From assembly GCA_950295325.1 (NCBI GenBank), contig OX485805.1, forward strand, positions 27,703,501 to 27,767,500: a DNA stretch of 64,000 nt. Direction: 5' to 3'. This DNA comes from Polytrichum commune. Lineage: Eukaryota; Streptophyta; Polytrichopsida; Polytrichales; Polytrichaceae. This document shows, piece after piece, positions 45,301-56,229 of this stretch (its first letter is position 1; each line of letters opens with the position of its first letter). The notes below the pieces were generated by a model. It was not told where the DNA came from and ran no database searches. It was given only the letters and a program-made list of their open reading frames with translations. Made by a program: the position numbers and the translations under genes.

Positions 45301-45817
45301 AGACCAATAGGGCTTGGAGGTCCTATTGAGAACTGACCAAGTTGAAGTCAAGGAGTACACTAAACATTGTACACTAAACATCTGATTTAGTTTGGCATTA
45401 AAACTGGTGTGCCTTCAATTAGCAATCTGACTTGTCGTGTAGCACCAAGTTGGCATATGGCTCTCTCTACTTCCTATCCAGTGATTGCAAGGCAATAATG
45501 TGGGTTGATGATGAATAGTGTAGGCCACACTAAATCAGGTGTGTAGTGTAGTCATCTCAACTTTTTTTTCAGGTAAATAGACATGGTACCAAGTCCATGG
45601 CAGGAGGGTTGTTATTACTTCTAGGACGGTGTTTTCTTGACGTTTGATGTGTATTTTACAGATGGTGGTTTGCGGACTTCTATTGATTGCAATGGCTTGG
45701 GGCAACTTTGTCAATACAGTGGCCACTTTGATTGCAAAGGCAAAAATAAAGGCCAAAATGAAAAGGAAAGGCAAGCAGATGCTACAGCGGATGACGTCAA
45801 CAAGGAAAGCTGCTTGA
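39323..45817 (+). CDS. TMEM120-family multi-pass membrane protein, complete, 10 exons
   Basis: Exons: 39323-39577, 40622-40700, 41161-41255, 41543-41647, 42365-42444, 42823-42913, 43717-43824, 44289-44375, 44814-44882, 45662-45817. The phases join to 374 residues. Residues about 18-120 form the hydrophilic, coiled-coil-prone N-terminus. After the family signature GFFLKMLLGPANV come about six hydrophobic segments, with the conserved RPWWVYHHY block (paired histidines 209-210) and QNRYQRQRLYTRIALGK. The tail is lysine-rich. In animals the family (TMEM120A/B) sits in the ER and nuclear envelope and binds coenzyme A in an ELOVL-like fold; whether plant members are enzymes is unknown. The last intron (44883-45661) uses a GC donor (CAG then GCAAGT). 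Intron 1 holds a repeat array and introns 6 and 9 hold MITEs. Coding sequence is intact. Confidence 0.93.
39628..40615 (+). repeat. Tandem SINE-like repeats in TMEM120 intron 1
   Basis: About five partial units repeat in one orientation with varied spacing. Each has CTCAGAAG(A)ATTT, CTCAAACCCATGGCCAAGTG, TTGGCAC(A/G)(C/T)AGAG, then GGTCTGGATCCTGACCTAGA. In the best unit, TGGTTCAATGG (40099-40109) fits a pol III A box and GGTTCAAATCT (40128-40138) a B box. This suggests a tRNA-derived SINE that has been tandemly amplified. The A-B gap is 18 bases, shorter than in tRNAs, so the SINE label is tentative. Confidence 0.6.
43130..43606. mobile_element. Probable MITE in TMEM120 intron 6
   Basis: The left end GGCCCCCTTTATACTAGAGA and the right end in reverse GGCCCATCTACACAAGAG are imperfect inverted repeats. 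Flanking triplets ATA and TTA nearly match. Interior has direct and inverted CTTGAG/CTCAAG blocks. It accounts for most of the 803-base intron. Confidence 0.5.
45370..45550. mobile_element. Short MITE in TMEM120 intron 9
   Basis: TACACTAAACATCTGATTTA at the left is matched, in reverse, by TACACTACACACCTGATTTA at the right (181 bases). It lies inside the GC-AG intron. Confidence 0.55.
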
Positions 45818-48170
45818 GAACATAGTATTAAGGTCATTGTACATAAAGAGTGTGCAAATTGTAACCGCGTTGTAGAATTTTGTGTTCTCCTCAACTTCAC
45901 CTTCAAGAGTCCGAGTTTCTTTTAAATACAATAATTAGACCTTTCACAGGCTACTTACAGCTCCAAGGATATAGCTGTTGTTTTGTCACAGATCCCTCCT
46001 TCCCTTCAGGCCATCATCCCATGTAAGTTTTGGGAGAGAAAATAGTTACTGATAATGAAAACAGGGCTGTGTGTGTTTGCTTATCCTGTCTCTTAATTGG
46101 ATCTCTGCACAAATTTACAAACTTGTTCATGGGAGTAGCTTAGCTCCCTTGAGACCTGACTTCACTGTGATTGGTGTTTGATGGAAGTGATATCTTGAAA
46201 TAAGTCGGGGTGCAAGACTCACTGGGACTTACAGGGAAGGTTTTAGTTACAGTTGCTGAGAGTTAGAAGAGCTATCTGAGATGAATGTTTTCAAGTTTTG
46301 GTATCATTTGGCAGCAGTGATATCGCACATGTTGTAATTATATGTTATCATTGTGATGAGAGGAATTTTGTAGATCGGCAGGGAAGAGTTCAAAGAGGAA
46401 TCTAAAATGTCCGAAATGGCTTCAGCGTGTGTATGACTCTGACTGATTGCGAATTAGCTCGTGTGCTACAAATTCAGGTCCTTGGTCTTTACAGAACTGG
46501 CTCCACTAAATATGATACTTAGTGTCATATGGTATTTAATGTCACCATGGTAACTTTTTGAATGATATCTCTTATGAATAATGAACAAACATTGTCATGG
46601 ATGATGGACGAGTTCATCCATTGGCCAAACCCTACCTTCTCTTGTCAGCAACTTGTGATAAAATATTGTCATGGATGATTGAAACTTGGATGCAAATCAC
46701 TTGGTAAGTGACTGTAATTGCAACACTGTAAATCTGTAATCCCCAAAAATATTTACAAGGAATGACAAATAACGTTGGGTTAACATTTACAACATTTGCA
46801 ACACTAGGTATGCACTTTGAAACTGGTAGATTCAATGCCTTACAGTCACTCTGGAGTCTGGAATTTCCATGCTATTTTTATTTTGGTTCAAAAGCAAAGT
46901 TGGTCAAATACATTTTGTCCTTGAAAGCAAAATTGACTCCTGAGTTTTCAGATTGAGTCAAACTTGCATGATAGCTCTGTTCCACCTCACAAGTGTGACA
47001 GTGGTAGGTCTCAATCAAGAACTTCATGGCCAAGACATCTTGAAACATGGTTCCGGTTATGTTGTTGTCATGTGCACATCGGAATATGATTTTTGAAGTG
47101 AGGTTTTTTGGAGTCCACCTTGGTTGGTTGGAAAAGCACTTTAGTCGGCAAGGTATGTATACTGTACACTAAAAACCAAAATCAACACCAAACCTAAAAC
47201 TGCCAATACTTATGGCTGCCTTACATTTTGGATGGTTTCAAATGTATGATAGCAGAACATAGTGTTCATTTGAGGTTATGCGTTGGTTTTGGGTATGCCT
47301 TGCTTAGCCATAGTAATGATGAATTTTGAGTCTGCATACATAATTTACATCATAAACTTCACACTTTTGTAAGTGCTTACCCTACTCCAATCTTCTTTCT
47401 AGGTGATGTTGATGTTATGTATGTGGTCCTATTGTGGGCACTTCGAACTCCATAGAGAGATTTGACCGTTGGAATGGTTTGAGCATTGCAATTAAGATGA
47501 GATGTCCAATTAAGATGAGAGACTACATAAGGCTTGCATACCTTACCTCATATGACAAATTTGAATACTTTACCTCAAGAGTTAGAACTAGTGTTGGTCT
47601 GGTATCATCTGTTTTTAAATATCATTTAGGTATCTATAATGAGGATTTCACATTTTTTTTCTGATACCAATAAGGTATGGGTGTTTTCCTTTCCTTTCCT
47701 TTTTAAAAATAAAATAAAATAAAATATCCTGATACCATTTGAGTCTAGATACCATAGATAGGTTCTTTGATACCATTATTGATGTTGATTATTGCGACCC
47801 TTTCATGCACCTATATACCAACCCAAGACTGGTCAAGACCATAGTAATGGATTTGGGGCGAGTGCCTCGACTTCACAAAATGCAAGTTACTTGTAAATTG
47901 TGGTAGCCCGTCTTAAGACTTTAATGGTGCCCACTGTTGCAGTAAACAAATATCAATAAGTGCTCTCTCTCTCTCTCTCTCTCTCTTGCCACAAAGATGT
48001 ACTTAAATGTAACAATTTTGAAAAAATTGATTAAAGCTTTATACTAAGACTGGGACACTTAGTATAATCTACACCACAGTTAAAACAATAGAATAAACCT
48101 AACCATGAGTAGTGTGGAGGTGCATGGTGTTTGGTGTTCTAAAGATTGTTACTATCCAAGAAGTTACACA
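45818..48170. other. 3' flank of TMEM120 gene and intergenic DNA
   Basis: Contains an inverted, end-damaged MITE (46499-46808) and a (CT)n run at 47963-47986. Nothing else supported as a gene. Confidence 0.45.
46499..46808. mobile_element. MITE of the CTACACTAAATAT family, copy 2 (inverted, truncated)
   Basis: Starts CCACTAAATATGATACTTAGT and runs through blocks that are the reverse complement of 4346 to about 4050, including GGACGAGTTCATCCATTGGCC and TTGGGTTAACATTTA. The terminal repeat at its right side is lost. Confidence 0.7.
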
Positions 48171-49729
48171 CACGGGGAGGTCACTCAGTAGGATTTTTGT
48201 GTACCACGTGCGGTGGAGGGGTATTTGTTTAGGGGCTATTTACCTCCAAGGCACGAATTAAAAGCTCCCTATAATTACATAATATTCTAAAATGGCCTAT
48301 TTTTTTGTACCCTACCATTATTTATAATGCCCATGTCATTGAAATTTTTTGTAGTCTATATTCCTTTTAATTAAAAAAATTGAATTTAAGAATGTATGCA
48401 ATGCAAAAGTGATGGGAAAAGCATGGCAACAAAAAAATATAAAAATTACGTACCATTGCAAAAACCAAGTACAAAAACTTAAAGTGAAAATACAAAAAGA
48501 AGACTTAGGATGAAACACAACATGATTGAGTGTGTGTTCACAAACACAACACCCGCTCCATAAAAATCCTTTATTCAAAATCACTTAAATTATATGCTAG
48601 TGAAGACCAAAACCATATAGTGTGAAACACTTTAAGCTTGGTCATGAATCTTATATAGTTCGTTCTGTCACAAACTTGGACAGTTGCTCTGAATCATTCC
48701 TATCAAGAGTGTACATCTCATTTGTAGAATTGTAGCTCATGGTTACCGTAGAACTCGATGCCTCTGCCGCCGCTGATGATGATGATGTCGTCGTTTGCTC
48801 TTCTCCGTGTGCAGAAAAGCATCTAACGGAGAGAGAGAGAGAAATAGGGGAAATTGCAACGGGTGCTCCCCAAGCAGGCGGAAGAGAAAGGAGAGGGACT
48901 GATGAGAGGGAGGGCTGGGGCGTTAGTGATTGAAGGGCCAAAAAACGCAAACTCAAGTATTGAAGGTAATCACTACTCTCCTTTACAAAAGTGGGAGGGC
49001 GAGGCAAGCGAGCTTTTGCATCATAAAATTCAACCTAGTGAAAATATCGACACAAGATTGGAGAATAGGAGGACAACAAGCAACGCGATATTGGTACTCT
49101 CTGCCTGCGCTATGCTTAGTTCCTGCAAAGCTCGGGAGCAGAAACTGACTAACAATCAGAATAACCACGACACTCAATGATCACTAATCTTTGTGGATCG
49201 TTTCAGACCTGCTCTTCAAGGTTTCCGCATCAGATCACGCAACCTGGCTAAAAAACTCTACACAAGATTGGAGAAGAGGATGACGACAAGCAATCCTAAA
49301 CCCTAAACACAACGGTGAGGCTCAAATGTTGTGCACAAATGGGCGCCCTACAATCGGATTGAAGAGTTTCAAAAGAGAAGGGGAGAAAAACCACCAAGAG
49401 AAGTCGGGCATAGAGTTAGGCTTCCAATTTCATCCATTTCTGGGTGAATGATGAGTAATTTTTCATCCATCCCTCGTGAGGTATGCGTACGAAATTGATT
49501 CTACTAAACATACATCCTAAGATCCTTATTTTCAGCCCCTATATTAATTTTACTAAAAGGGAATGGCCCATATTTTATACCTATCTATTTTACTTGTAAT
49601 GGGCTTATGTACTTTTAATGGACCCTTCATTATTTGGAATTCTTTTATAATTTTTATGTCAAATGATTTTAATCCTCCCTATATTATGCCGCACGTCGTT
49701 TTTAAAATGCACTAAGTGACCTCCCCGTG
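48171..49729. mobile_element. hAT-like element, 1.56 kb, 8-bp target duplication, carrying host-like sequence
   Basis: Left end CACGGGGAGGTCACTCAGT and right end in reverse CACGGGGAGGTCACTTAGT, followed by a shared ACGTGCGG block about 35-40 bases in. GTTACACA is repeated exactly at 48163-48170 and 49730-49737. The 8-bp duplication points to hAT. There is no transposase inside; instead there is a GC-richer segment (about 48650-49340) that looks like the 5' part of a cellular gene. Confidence 0.85.
48651..49007 (-). pseudogene. Captured gene 5' fragment with organelle-presequence-like N-terminus
   Basis: A 118-codon minus-strand frame lies inside the hAT-like element. Its middle is rich in Ser, Leu and Pro with few acids and ends VRCFSAHGEEQ, where RCF|SA resembles the plant mitochondrial presequence cleavage site RX(F/Y)|(S/A). 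It continues through a Ser/Ala run to MSYNSTNEMYTLDRND and stops soon after. I do not recognise the gene. Upstream, 49040-49080 and 49255-49295 are duplicated copies of an ACACAAGATTGGAGAA block. It is probably only the first exon and leader of a host gene; no downstream exons are present. Confidence 0.4.
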
Positions 49730-49737
49730 GTTACACA

Positions 49738-51873
49738 AGATGGCAAAAGAGTAGGTTTGTATACTCATGGTTTTGTAATGAGTATTGGTAATTACAAACA
49801 TTCAATGGACTTTACAGGTGAGGTAGATGTGTGACATGGATTGCAACTGAGCTTAGCTAAAGACACCTGACACACGCCTTTCTAACACACAATTGTATGT
49901 TTGGGTTGGCACGGGTGCAAGTGAGGCTAGCTCTTCACATTTTCAACACCAACAATAGTACATTACTCATGTTTGGAGATTCTTTCACTTTATGTCTTAT
50001 ATTTGTGGAAGTTACTATTTTACTTTGAACTAGTATGTTGGTATGTACACAAATTATGGAAAGTAGGTGAGATATTGAGAATACATACAAATGAGGTATG
50101 TAAGTTTACACATTACATCCTTAACTTATTACTTGATTGAAACAATAGTTGTTATGCACAAAATAGTGACATACTAGGCTGTGTTTTGAGCTTAACTGCC
50201 ATATGTACTGTGTTTTTGTGAACATGACACACACCATTACATTCTAGTATTTTATGTTATCAAACTTTGACTTGAAAGCAAAGAAACTTGATAACATATA
50301 TGACCACTATAATGAGTACATACTCCTTGTTGAAAGTTCAAACTAGTATATATGATGTAGAACATATCACTACATTCATGGCTACAATGACAAATACTGT
50401 GTTTTGGTAAGTAATAGACTTGTCATGAGAGAAAATCCCACCCACCCACCCTTGATTTATTTTGATGAAGAATAGTATGGAAAAGGCCTCTGAAAAGAGG
50501 AAGATCAAGCTTTGAAAAAAGACTACTCTCTCCCAATTCATGATGAATGCAAGAATTTATTGTAGCTCATTGAATATTTCTACACAAAATTTGATCCAGC
50601 TTTGTGAAAGTCTAGCAAGTGCAAAAATGCATTTGAAGCATGACAACCTCACCATTAAGAGGAAAAAAGCTAACCTTAGTGGGATCAACGTGATTGAAAT
50701 GCTTGTTCAACCCACCCTTGCTATTATTGGACATAATATCAACGGTGCAAGACTACTAACCCCTCTTGGGGTGGGCAGTATAGTAACAAGGGACCTCACC
50801 ATCTACTCAGTATTTCTACTTACATTGATATCACTTATTGGGTCCAAGCAACCCCATTTGATTTAGAGGACTTAATTCATGAACTCAGGTGCCTTAGCTT
50901 CCTTTTGGATGTACTAATCAGCAAGTTGCTTCCAGTGTATACAAGTATGTGGATTCATGGAAGTGCCCATTAAAGGCCCAACATCGTGAACTTTCCTGAA
51001 CTTGATGTTATGCAACACAAATAGAGAAAATTTCTGCAAATACAGTAAAAGAAGAATGCCTGTATCAACATAATGAAATTAGAGTAGTAGAACTTCACAA
51101 AGCAACAAGTAGCTTCAAGATAAGTTTAACTCAAAGAAACCCTTCCTGGCTCAATCTAAGCGTAATATACAATGAACAATACTCAGTTTGCAAAGCTGGT
51201 ATCAGTGGATGCTGCAGGGGGGTCCCAGTTGGAGCAAGTAGACAAATCAATTTATTGTTGTGTCAAAGTGAGTCCAGATCCGGTTATTCAAAGAAAAAAG
51301 AAAAGAAAAGAAAATCCCTGTAAAGAAGTACCCTTACCTTGCAGAGAACGTGAAATAAAAAGAAGGCACTAATCTTAGCACTCATTGGTCTCTAGACATG
51401 AAGGGAAATCAACTCAAGGCCCCAAGAAAAACCTAAATATCCAGTAGGCTCCATCTGTCATGCAATAGATTCATATGCTCCACCACAAGCATGCATTGCA
51501 CAAGTGGCACCTTTTAGCTTAGTAGCCTTATGTTGGAGTCAGTATAATCAAGGCATGATATCATCTTGTTGGAGGAAAACTTGCAGCAAGCAACATCTGG
51601 TGCCTTCAACTCCAAAGAAGAGCGTTTTAGGATCAATCATCGATCAAAATATCAATGCTGAATGTATTTCTTCAAAGATAATAGTCACAGAACATAATTG
51701 ATCCATCCTCTTGGATGGATAGGCATAGGTACCTCAATTGAATTAGCAGAATTCAATCCACAATTATGCCCAAATGGAGGCCAATACTGGCCTTGTTACA
51801 ACTGACGGTTGAGTATATTCATAATTACACCAATAACCAAGACCGAACTGAACTGGCTCCAATCGTGAATGAT
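49738..51873. other. Intergenic and 3' flank of TFIIA-gamma
   Basis: AT-rich. The frames at 50540-50866 and 51172-51372 lack any family likeness. The part near 51700-51873 is probably the 3' untranslated region of the minus-strand TFIIA-gamma gene. Confidence 0.45.
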
Positions 51874-54258
51874 TCACCGAGCAAGAATCTTGGCATCACA
51901 AGCCACTATCTTCACTCGATCCACTGATTGAAGCTCATTTTCTGTTTTGAATGAAGCATTCTCCAAGATGAAGGTCCAAACATTGTCACAAAATCTGTAC
52001 GTATGAAGATGACCCTGTTGTGCAAGAAACAGATTCCTTGAGAGAAGTGCCCATCAATCATATAGTACAGCATCATCAAATAGGGTACAACACTCAGAAA
52101 ATCATCAGTAGCATTGCTGAAAAGTATCTGCAATGATAATTTTCAATGAATTCAGAAGTGCTCCCAAAGAAGTGTACCTTAAAAGTCGTTTTGACCTTCA
52201 CTTTTGTTGACAAAGCATCGTTCATTGACTGCCTCATGCAATGAACAGACAGACGTGTCAGCATTAGGATCCTTGCTGAAGGAGATGAGAGAGAATTAGA
52301 AATACACCTACAAGTGCATGTTCAGCATCTATGTAACTTCTAAATGAACTTACTAGAGATGAGGAAGGCACATGCAATACAGATAGACACTCATTCCCAC
52401 ACATATTCACACCTATATCATTGAGAAGATGCAACTTCACTTTCCACATGACAGAAGCAAGCACTGAACATAGAAGGTAAGACATGATGCAACTCTGAAG
52501 TTTGCAAGGCCTGCAAATACCAACTGATCAAGAACGGAACCCCTACTGTCAAAGACTTCCATAATTTCTCAATCTACATCTGTCCACAATAAACTACACA
52601 CAAAGAAGAGCTATTTCTTCTGTCCAGAATAGCTTCTGGGTGGTATTCACCTAATATTTCCTAGTGATCGAGTGTATTATCGACCATCTATCCCCTGTTG
52701 TTACTTATGCCACAAACTGATAGTCTACATCACAAGAGTGAGGAGAGCCTTCAAAAGACAAGATGTCCAATTTCAGGTCATCAGATCTTCAAAACTTCTC
52801 ACTTTGATCCCTAAGTGTCCCATTTCCACTTCACTTTGAATAGTATAGGACTAAATTTATAGCATATCATGCTGTAAGACATGTTTTGACATGCAAAGGC
52901 CAGCACCTTAAAACTAAACATGCTGCATGTTTGAGAGTTATGTCGCTAGAGAGCATGCTCCACATTATCCAAAGCCTCCTCTGCATGTCTGTCCCAACAA
53001 ATGTACTTGCAAGAACTAAGGACAGAGTACCCACAAATTGACTTCACAAATCTCACGAGTAGGGACAAAAAAAAAACTCCTACACAAGAAAGCAATAACC
53101 ACGCGATGCACGCAACACTACCTCCCTTATTTCAACAAAACCACCTGCCTCCACCAACACGGTAACAACAAGCGCCCGAAAACCAGCCAAAAGAAAAAGA
53201 AGAAAACATAACTGTTATCACTTGGAGACACAAAACAACCACTCCAACCACTCGAGCTCTTTACTAACACATAAACCACCCTGCCCCCGCACCTTATCGA
53301 ACTATGCATGTCTCCGATATGTCCAATTTCAAGGTTATCAGATTTTAAGAACTCCACACTGTGATCCCTACATGTACAATTCCCACTTCAATTCGAATAG
53401 GATAGGGTAGAACTAGATTTGTGGCATATAGCATGCTGTAAGATATGCTTTTCCATATGAAGGTCAGCACCTTGTAAAGCATGCTTTGCCATATCCAATG
53501 ATTTCCAACAACCCTAACACATATGCACTGAGAACAGAGAAACCACAAATTGGCTTCCCAAACCTCACGAGTAGCCACTGGAACAACTCCTACATACAAG
53601 AAAGCAATCACCACGCACCGAGACCTCCTCATTTCAACAAAACTACATGCCCTTCGCAACAGGGGAACCACAAGAGCACGAAAACAAGCCAAAAAGGGAA
53701 AGAAAAAAAAGAACTGACATCACTCGGAGCTGCAAAACAAACCACTCGAAAACATCTCAACTCTTACTAACGCATCCAACTACGCATGTCTGCACATCAT
53801 CATGCGTCGAATTCCAACAACCCTAACACACGTACAGGTAAGCGTTAAGAACAGAGTAACCACAAAACTGGATTCCCTTCCCACAGCTCATGAGTAAGGT
53901 TAAGAAGGACAAATACGAAAAAAGAAAGAAATCACCACTCAGTCACCAAAACTCCCTCAACAAACCACCTGCCTCCACCAACAGGGGAACCACAAGGGGA
54001 CGAAAACAAGGCAAAAAGGGAAGAAGAAGAAAAAGAAAAAAAGAAAACTGCCATCACTTGGAGCTGCAAAACAACCACTCCAAGCATCCGAACTCCTTTT
54101 CTAACCCAAAAACTACACTGCCGTCTCACCTTATCGAACTGCATGAGCACCTTGACAGCAAGTAGCGGTGAAATGGTGCCATTGGTGACCAGCTCGTCCA
54201 GGGCGTCTGTCAGGCTCATTCCGATCGACGACTTCCTGTATAACTCGTAATTGGCCAT
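51874..54258 (-). CDS. TFIIA-S: Transcription initiation factor IIA small (gamma) subunit, complete, 3 exons
   Basis: Small subunit of the general factor TFIIA, which stabilises TBP on promoters in the nucleus. Exons on the minus strand: 54258-54130, 52228-52178, 52014-51874; all phase 0, GT-AG, 106 residues, the family's exact usual length. Residues 1-43 ([20 protein letters not shown]...) make the helical-bundle half. Residues 44-60 are [17 protein letters not shown]. Residues 61-106 ([20 protein letters not shown]...) form the beta-barrel half that pairs with TFIIA-beta and TBP, ending [12 protein letters not shown]. Intron 1 (1.9 kb) is expanded by tandem duplications and contains a partial copy of the exon 1 end. 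A Stowaway-type MITE and the ARL2-carrying Mutator-like element lie 0.7 and 1.35 kb upstream. No defects seen. Confidence 0.96.
52765..54115. repeat. Imperfect tandem duplications in TFIIA-gamma intron 1
   Basis: 52765-53310 and 53315-53780 are diverged copies about 550 bases apart: both have ATGTCCAATTTCA(A)GGT, CATGCTGTAAGA, CACGAGTAG and ACCACTC blocks. 53800-54115 is a third, partial copy (CCACCTGCCTCCACCAACA is shared with unit 1). Near 53291-53305 the first unit contains ACCTTATCGAACT, identical to the exon 1/donor junction at 54129-54141. The duplicated segment therefore once included the edge of exon 1. Confidence 0.8.
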
Positions 54259-54925
54259 TTTTGGGCGATGTTTGATGTTGTTGGCTGATTTTGATACTTA
54301 TACTGGCTCCCCTTCCCCGTGATCGGTGATTGCGCAGAGCATTCTTGTGCGGGCGTCTCTCTCTGTCTGCAGCAAGGGGGCCGGGGCGGAGGAGTCTAAG
54401 CCGCCATGGCCATATATACCTTGCTAGGTCTTGCTCCGCACAGATCAGCCCCCGTCTCGGCCACTAGAATCCTGACACGTGGCGATATTATTCCAGCGTG
54501 GATCCTGCAAACACTAACTGAACCCATGGGAGCTGTGTTCAATATTGAAGTCTTCAACACCTGTCAAATGCCATTTTGGCTGTCAAAGAAGCCTTTTTCT
54601 TTTTCTTTTTTTTGTGGGCACTTCACAAAAATGTGCTCTACAAAGTTTCCCACCAGTCATAGTGAAGGCCTCTCTAAAAAACTGCATGTCACAAAATACA
54701 GTGCCTACGATTTGCAAATAAAATCATAGCTGGACTCCAATCTTGGCACTCTAGCATACACTTCCAAATTCCAATAGCTCCTACAATTTTGACTCTGCAA
54801 CTTCAACTCGGCACTAACTGCAACTTCGGCTTGGCACACTGCGAGTTGGCACTACAACTTCGGCTCATCACTCTTGGGTAGTGTTCAAGTTTGAAGTGCA
54901 GTGCGGTGTGGTGCAAACAGAAGTA

Positions 54926-55334
54926 AGGTAGAAATACCATGAATAAGGTGATTCCCATTGAAGATCTGATATGAGAATCATGAGATAAATTTCCAAGATA
55001 GACGAGAAGGATTCATGAAGAATGCAAGTTGTTTCATATTTTCTACCCTATACAAAATATGCTACAGTTTTTCAAAGTGGAAAGTTGTCCAACCCCCTAC
55101 TCGTTCACTAGACTCCCTACACTGAACACGGTGATCCGCAATTCCATACAGAACATTGCCTAAATCGGTTACCTCGTGAGTACATTAACACTTGACTCCC
55201 ATTGGCTACGCTAAGTGTACACACATTGAAGTTGCCGCCGACCCATGATCCGTTTTAGAAATGGCACTTCACCATTATGACGGCGATCTAGTGCACGGAT
55301 AGAGGGTGGTTAATGGGTTATGGTATTTCTACCT
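54926..55334. mobile_element. Stowaway/mariner-type MITE, copy 2
   Basis: Ends AGGTAGAAATACCAT and its inverse ATGGTATTTCTACCT, each next to TA. 409 bases. Related in the interior to 31056-31650. Lies between TFIIA-gamma and the Mutator-like element. Confidence 0.8.
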
Positions 55335-55607
55335 TAGAAGCAGCAGCTTCTCTGTCCAGTGTGCGCCTGAATCCCATGTCACTGAGTGGACTCCCGTAAG
55401 CTCCTAACTCTGCACTGTTTGTGGTCCTCATTATCAGACCTGAAGGTATTCTTTTATTATGTTAGTAGTTCACAGCCAAAATAAATTCGAGTGAGCAGAT
55501 CCCTTGTTGTCTGGTAGGAATGCAAAGACTTGAAATAGTTCATAGGGAATCCACTTCCTCTGACAATCGAAAGTGCTCCAGATCTCCTATAATCCACACA
55601 ATGTCTT

Positions 55608-55868
55608 GGGTCTGTCTAAACCTCCTCTACGAGCGTAACACGGAGCCCTTTCGCGGGCAGGGGCAGCCCGTCGCTCCCCGACCCTCCCTCTCCCCGACCC
55701 TGGCCGTCCCGAGCCTTGGCCGCCCGCCCGCTCATCCACAGGGATGAACTTTCATCCCGTCGCGCTTACTCTCAGTGAGCCGACCCGACCACCAGGAGAT
55801 CACACTCAAACAGATTAGGAGATTAGGGGGTCGATCATTTCGCGGCGTGGAGATCGGGGCTTCGAGAG
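55608..55868 (+). repeat. Left terminal inverted repeat of the Mutator-like element
   Basis: 261 bases, GC-rich, inverted relative to 59755-59991. It has an extra CCCTCTCCCCGACC-like repeat absent from the right arm. It ends ...GGGGCTTCGAGAGA, where the arms diverge. Confidence 0.9.
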
Positions 55869-55904
55869 ACGCATGGAGGTTGCGTTGCTTCTTCTGTTTC
55901 TGCA

Positions 55905-56020
55905 GAGCTCGAAGCCATCTTCAAGGAGGCGACCATCGCGATGATCAGGTTTGAGAACGAGCACCTGAACACGTAATCCGAGCTCAGGTCCGCGCTCTAG
56001 CGGCGATTCGCATCGAGCCC
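55905..56020 (+). pseudogene. Degraded captured coding fragment
   Basis: Just inside the left terminal repeat, TTTCTGCAG (acceptor-like) is followed by a GC3-rich frame reading ELEAIFKEATIAMIRFENEH, then stops (TAA, TAG) interrupt an otherwise helix-like sequence (SELRSAL). The high third-position GC contrasts with the host genes here. It looks like one end of a coiled-coil exon captured by the element and then decayed. The parent gene is not recognised. Confidence 0.4.
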
Positions 56021-56033
56021 CACTCACGGGGTC

Positions 56034-56215
56034 AGTCAGAGAGATTGGCTCCGGGAACCATTTCGCGGTGTGGAGTTCGGAGTGTTGTCGGGCTTACAGG
56101 GATCCCGGTCTCAACTTGGATTCGAGTCAGAGAGATTGGCTCCGGGAACCATTTCGCGGTGTGGAGATCGGAGTGTTGTCGGGCTTACAGGGATCCCGGT
56201 CTCAACTTGGATTCG
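56034..56215 (+). repeat. 91-bp tandem duplication near the left end of the Mutator-like element
   Basis: 56034-56124 and 56125-56215 are near-identical units starting AGTCAGAGAGATTGGCTCCG, differing at about one or two positions (GAGTTCGG against GAGATCGG). Each contains CATTTCGCGG(C/T)GTGGAGAT, which also occurs in the terminal repeat itself, so subterminal sequence has been reduplicated. Confidence 0.9.
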
Positions 56216-56229
56216 CTAATCACCTCGCA

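Noticed and set aside
45535-45906. 123-codon minus-strand frame
   Set aside because: It is antisense to the last TMEM120 exon, whose sense frame is clearly conserved.
54290-54310. TATAAGTAT on the minus strand as the TFIIA-gamma TATA box
   Set aside because: It lies only about 40 bases before the ATG, leaving almost no leader. Not supported without a mapped start site.
55520-55747. 75-codon plus-strand frame over the left terminal repeat
   Set aside because: Composition-driven frame in GC-rich repeat DNA, not kept in the right arm.
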